From a bacterium (GTDB lineage Bacteria > SZUA-79 > Acidulodesulfobacterales > Acidulodesulfobacteraceae), in contig JAKAQP010000003.1 of assembly GCA_021822485.1 (NCBI GenBank), positions 1-64,000 of the forward strand: a DNA stretch of 64,000 nt. Reading direction: 5' to 3'. Below the pieces are notes generated by a model. It searched no databases. It had not been told where the DNA came from and saw only the letters and a program-made list of their open reading frames with translations. Of the stretch, positions 60,043-64,000 are shown piece after piece; within the stretch, counting starts at the first letter, position 1, and each line of letters starts with the position of its first letter. A program made the translations under genes and the position numbers.

Positions 60043-61095
60043 TTAAAATACGCCGTAAATTTTATATCCGCAGAATTTGCATTTTCCTTCGCCTACTTCG
60101 CCGGTCGCTTTAATCACGTTATTTTCCATAATATTATAACCCTGCCTCTTTATTAAAAGTTTTCCGCAGGAAGGACAGGATGTATCTTCATAGCCGTTCA
60201 AACGTATATTTCCGGCATAAATATAACTCAATCCTGCCGACTTACCGATATTATAGGCATTTATTATCGTTTCTTCCTCGGTTACGCGTCCGTCCTGCAT
60301 CTTGTATAAAGGAAAAAACCGCGAAATATGCCACGGCAGATTTTTATCTACCGAAACTATAAAATCCGCTATTTTTTTAATTTCTTCATCATTGTTATTG
60401 TATTCGTCTATTAAAAGGGTAGTCAGCTCTAAATGCACGCCGTTTTTATGAAACAGTTTTACCGATTCAAGCACCGGCTCGAGTCTTCCGCCGCATATTC
60501 TCCTGTAGCTCGTATCGTTAAAAAATTTGATATCGACGTTTGCGGCATCTAAAAGTCCTTTTGCCGCATTTATGGATTCTTCCGTATAATATCCGTTGGT
60601 AACGAAAATATTTTTTAATCCTTTTTTATGGGCTATCTCCATGACGTCTAAACTATAATCGAAAAAAACAGCGGGATCGGTATAGGTGTATGAAATCGAT
60701 TTACAGTTTGCTTTTAATGCATTTTCTACGACGTCTTCAGGCGGCGTCTTTTGCAGTCCATTAAAATATTCGAGATACGACTCAAAATTTTCGTCCCTGT
60801 ATGTTTGAGATATGTCTGCGTTCTGACAGCCTAAACACCTGAAGTTGCATCCTGGGGAAGCGATTGAATACGAATCAGTCCCCGGCATAAAATGAAAAAG
60901 CGGCTTTTTTTCTACCGGGTCTACGCTCTTTGCCACTAAAATACCGTAATTTATAGTATATAAAACGCCGTCTATGTTTGCGATTGTTTTGCAAACGCCC
61001 GTCATGCCATTTTTAATTTTACATTTATGGGCGCATATAAGACATTGCACAAAATCGCCGGATTCTAATTTATGATAAAGCCTGATAGCATTCAT
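60043..61095 (-). CDS. amrS: AmmeMemoRadiSam system radical SAM enzyme
   Basis: 'CLICAHKCKIKNGMTGVCKT', radical SAM 'SPGCNFRCLGCQN', C-terminal 'CPSCGK..CKFCGY'. Confidence 0.92.
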   Translation of the reverse strand: MNAIRLYHKLESGDFVQCLICAHKCKIKNGMTGVCKTIANIDGVLYTINYGILVAKSVDPVEKKPLFHFMPGTDSYSIASPGCNFRCLGCQNADISQTYRDENFESYLEYFNGLQKTPPEDVVENALKANCKSISYTYTDPAVFFDYSLDVMEIAHKKGLKNIFVTNGYYTEESINAAKGLLDAANVDIKFFNDTSYRRICGGRLEPVLESVKLFHKNGVHLELTTLLIDEYNNNDEEIKKIADFIVSVDKNLPWHISRFFPLYKMQDGRVTEEETIINAYNIGKSAGLSYIYAGNIRLNGYEDTSCPSCGKLLIKRQGYNIMENNVIKATGEVGEGKCKFCGYKIYGVF

Positions 61096-61309
61096 TTTTA
61101 ATTAATTATCAATTAATTTATAATTTAATTTTAACCGATTACTATTATATCATAGCGTCTTAAACTAATTATCCTATATTAATTATACATTAAATTTTTA
61201 AATTATTTCTTAGATATATATTTTAAAATTGCATTTTATTTTTTATTTATGTAAAATTAATTTCAAGTTTAATTTAATAAAATTTATTTAAAAGATTAAA
61301 GGTGCAAAT

Positions 61310-62116
61310 ATGCTTAATAATAATAAAAAAAAGGATAAAACAAATTATCTCATTAAAACGGTTTTAAATTCTTTAGATTTATTAGAAGCATTTAAAGGAG
61401 ATAAGTCCGAACTCGGGGTAAGCGAACTGAGTAAAATCCTAAAACTCCACAAAAATAAAATTTTCAGGCTTCTTGCTACTTTAGAATATATGGGTTATAT
61501 AGAACAGGACCCGTTCACGGAAAATTACCGTTTAGGTCTTAAAAGTTTAGAGTTAGGCCAGTCGTTCATTAATCACCTTAGACTTTTGAGTATAGCAAAA
61601 CCGGTACTGAAAGAATTGGTCGATAAAATAAAAGAATCTGCTTACGTAGGAGTAATCAGGGAAAAAAATCTTATTTATCTCGATATAGTAGAAGCAGACC
61701 AGGTTTTAAGGGTAGCATCAAGGGTAGGCAATATGCTTCCCGTTTATGCTTCGGCTATAGGCAAATGTCAAATAGCTTTTGAGTCGAGAGAAAATATTGA
61801 AAAAATTTTACCCGAAAAACTTAAATCTTTTACTAAAAATACTATAACCGATAAAGAAAAACTGTTCAAAGAATTAGAAAAAGTAAAGGTTCAAGGTTAT
61901 GCGATCGACAACGAAGAGCTTGACGAAGGCATTATCTGCATCGGCGCTCCGTTGAGAGATTATACCACTCATATAATAGGCGGAATATCTATTTCCGCTC
62001 CTGTAATAAGAACTACGCCGGAAAAACTCAAAAGTCTGTTTATTCCGCTAACCGTCGAAGCAAGCAATAAGATTTCCGAAAAATTAGGCTATGAAATAGG
62101 TAAAAAATACATTTAA
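61310..62116 (+). CDS. IclR family transcriptional regulator
   Basis: 'LGVSELSKILKLHKNKIFRLLATLEYMGYIEQDPFTENYRLG', 'YASAIGKCQIAF'. Confidence 0.93.
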   Translation: MLNNNKKKDKTNYLIKTVLNSLDLLEAFKGDKSELGVSELSKILKLHKNKIFRLLATLEYMGYIEQDPFTENYRLGLKSLELGQSFINHLRLLSIAKPVLKELVDKIKESAYVGVIREKNLIYLDIVEADQVLRVASRVGNMLPVYASAIGKCQIAFESRENIEKILPEKLKSFTKNTITDKEKLFKELEKVKVQGYAIDNEELDEGIICIGAPLRDYTTHIIGGISISAPVIRTTPEKLKSLFIPLTVEASNKISEKLGYEIGKKYI

Positions 62117-62231
62117 TTCATAAATCATTTTATTTTTTATTTATTATCCGCTATGCAATTTGAATTTTAATCCGATTAGGTTTATAATATTTATATAAGG
62201 ATAATTAAATGTATTGAATATGGAGGTTAAA

Positions 62232-62492
62232 ATGTTTTCAAGAGACGAAAAATCTTTCAGGGAAAAAAGATCCGAACTTAGACATAAAATCGTTGATGGA
62301 GTATACGACTGGATTCCGGTGGATGTCGTAGAACATCTCGGTAATGCAAATAAAGAATTCATATTTGCTATCGAAGGAGTTTTTAACGGTTTTGTTAAAA
62401 GAATAGACGACAGAATCGCAAAAACAAAAGAACGCAGATCTAACGCAGAAAAGAGTGAAAACAAAGAAGAAAACGGTGAAGACAACGATTAA
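62232..62492 (+). CDS. Small hypothetical protein with acidic/charged C-terminus
   Basis: SD tatggagg before ATG at 62232; followed by a terminator-like inverted repeat. Confidence 0.6.
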   Translation: MFSRDEKSFREKRSELRHKIVDGVYDWIPVDVVEHLGNANKEFIFAIEGVFNGFVKRIDDRIAKTKERRSNAEKSENKEENGEDND

Positions 62493-62501
62493 TAATAAAA
62501 A

Positions 62502-62550
62502 CGGCAATACGTTTTAATTTTTTCATATATATAATAAAAACGTATTGCCG
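62502..62550. terminator. Bidirectional terminator-like inverted repeat
   Basis: CGGCAATACGTTTT ... AAAACGTATTGCCG, 14-bp perfect arms with A/T-rich loop and flanks, between convergent genes. Confidence 0.75.
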
Positions 62551-62593
62551 GTATCCGCCGTACGGCTTAAAAGCAAAAATCGCAAAAGTTATG

Positions 62594-62662
62594 TTATTTG
62601 CTTTTTGATTTTGCAGGTTTGCTTTTAGATGTAGAAGCGGCTTTTTTGGATGCGCATGCCAT
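62594..62662 (-). CDS. 22-aa Lys/Ser/Ala-rich microprotein MACASKKAASTSKSKPAKSKSK
   Basis: Canonical SD GGAGGTGAT 5 nt before ATG; ends at TAA; facing a terminator. Confidence 0.55.
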   Translation of the reverse strand: MACASKKAASTSKSKPAKSKSK

Positions 62663-62784
62663 TTTTTATCACCTCCGTAAGTTATCTATTTATTAAACGG
62701 AATATTTAATAATTATCTTTAATAATTATTAACTTTTAAATAGATTATACCACATTAAAATAGAAATATTTAATCCGAAACAAA

Positions 62785-64000
62785 TTAAATCTCTGTAATC
62801 ATAGGGAAGATAAAAGGATGCCTGTCGATATTTTTATTTAAATATTTTTTCAAGGCCTTTCTAATATCGTCTTTAACCTTTACCCAATCTATATTCTCTT
62901 TTTCTTTTTTTTGATTTTCTTCGATAACGTTCATAACCAATTTATGAAGAATTTCGTTTAATTCCTTAAAGTAGTCTTCAAAAACGAAACCTTTGGAAAC
63001 GATATCCGGACCGGAAATTATATTAGACGTTTTGGAGTCCACTACAAGCTGGACTATAATCATTCCGTTTTCGGAAAGATGCGCCCGCTCTTTAAGAGTA
63101 TGTGCGCCGACGTCGCCGATTCCTTTGCCGTCCACGAAAATTCTGCCGGCATAAACGTCTTTGCCTCTTCCGCATTTCGATTCTTCATTAAATTCAAGGC
63201 TGTTACCGTTCTCGAGGACAAAAACGTTTGCCGCCGGAATTCCCGAATTAACGGCAAGTTTTTTATGCTGATATAGGTGTTTTAATTCTCCGTGAACGGG
63301 AATAAAAAATTTCGGCTTAACTATATTTATCATAAATTTAAGTTCTTCTTTGCTGGCATGCCCGGATACATGTATCTCCGATATGTTTTCGTAATAAACT
63401 TCGGCTCCTCTTTTATAAAGATTATTTATTATTTTGGATATAGCTTTTTCGTTTCCGGGAATAAACTTAGAAGACATTAAAACAAGGTCGTTAGGTCTAA
63501 TTTTTACATATTTATGGTCGTCGACGGAAATCCTTGATAACGCCGACATTGCCTCGCCCTGAGTACCTGTAGTAAGTATTAAAAGTTCTTCCGGTTTATA
63601 ATAGCCGATAGTTTCTTCGTCTATTAAAATTTCTTCGGGAATGCTTAAATAGCCCAATTTTCTGGCTACCTTCGTGTAGGTCATAAGGCTTCTGCCGCTG
63701 AATATAACCTTTTTATTAAATTCGACGGCGAGCGAAAGAAGTTCCGAAATCCTGTGAATATTGGAAGCAAATAAAGCCACTATAATTCTTGCGTTATTAT
63801 CCCTGAAAATATTTCTGAAAGTTTTTTTTATATCGTTTTCCGATATCGTAAACCCTTCCTTCTCTATATTTGTAGAATCCGAAAATAATGCTAAAACTCC
63901 GCTGTCTCCATAATGGGCAAGCCTGTTTATATCGGTTACGGCATCTTTTTCTAGGGTCTGGTCGAGCTTAAAATCTCCCGTATGTATTATGGTTCCTACC
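62785..64000 (-). CDS. rnj: Ribonuclease J (partial, 5' end beyond window)
   Basis: Frame stays open from 62785 to the window end; 'VGTIIHTGDFKLDQT', 'LALFSDSTN', 'TTGTQGEAMSALSRI', 'HVSGHASKEEL', 'FIPVHGELKHL'. Confidence 0.93.
   Translation of the reverse strand, partial: VGTIIHTGDFKLDQTLEKDAVTDINRLAHYGDSGVLALFSDSTNIEKEGFTISENDIKKTFRNIFRDNNARIIVALFASNIHRISELLSLAVEFNKKVIFSGRSLMTYTKVARKLGYLSIPEEILIDEETIGYYKPEELLILTTGTQGEAMSALSRISVDDHKYVKIRPNDLVLMSSKFIPGNEKAISKIINNLYKRGAEVYYENISEIHVSGHASKEELKFMINIVKPKFFIPVHGELKHLYQHKKLAVNSGIPAANVFVLENGNSLEFNEESKCGRGKDVYAGRIFVDGKGIGDVGAHTLKERAHLSENGMIIVQLVVDSKTSNIISGPDIVSKGFVFEDYFKELNEILHKLVMNVIEENQKKEKENIDWVKVKDDIRKALKKYLNKNIDRHPFIFPMITEI

Noticed and set aside
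1-64000. CRISPR arrays, rRNA genes, intact insertion sequences, prophage genes
   Set aside because: No regularly spaced repeats, rRNA signatures, transposase or phage structural motifs were found on reading.

Overview
AT-rich bacterial chromosomal segment, gene-dense. The fab/rib and rpsP-rimM-trmD-rplS gene orders suggest a deltaproteobacteria-like lineage, but this is inference and taxonomy was not tested. Most of the window is housekeeping: rph, nusB, ribH/ribBA/ribE/ribD, nrdR, glyA, rpiB, a full fatty-acid cluster (fabF, acpP, fabG, fabD, fabK, fabH, plsX, rpmF), valS, dnaX, ybaB, recR, ffh, rpsP, rimM, trmD, rplS, rsmI, nadE, rnhB, gltX, a two-subunit pyruvate carboxylase, hisS, tpiA, ileS, one tRNA-Gln and a partial RNase J. 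The most interesting items are: (1) an unlisted TusA/SirA-like gene at 13134-12877 (-) whose only internal stop is a TGA at the catalytic-Cys position, followed by a hairpin that fits a bacterial SECIS, so a candidate selenoprotein; (2) a six-gene complex-I-like/group-4-hydrogenase-like operon (3672-11001) whose large subunit lacks all NiFe-ligand cysteines (Ehr-like) and whose small subunit is fused to a 2x[4Fe-4S] domain; (3) a sulfatase-superfamily domain with a Thr at the nucleophile position, fused to an APS/PAPS-reductase-like domain; (4) two MNT/HEPN modules, both frameshifted, in a window whose other genes are intact; (5) a dispersed family of REP-like palindromes; (6) a 22-aa Lys/Ser/Ala-rich microprotein with a strong Shine-Dalgarno. 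No CRISPR array, rRNA or intact transposase was seen.
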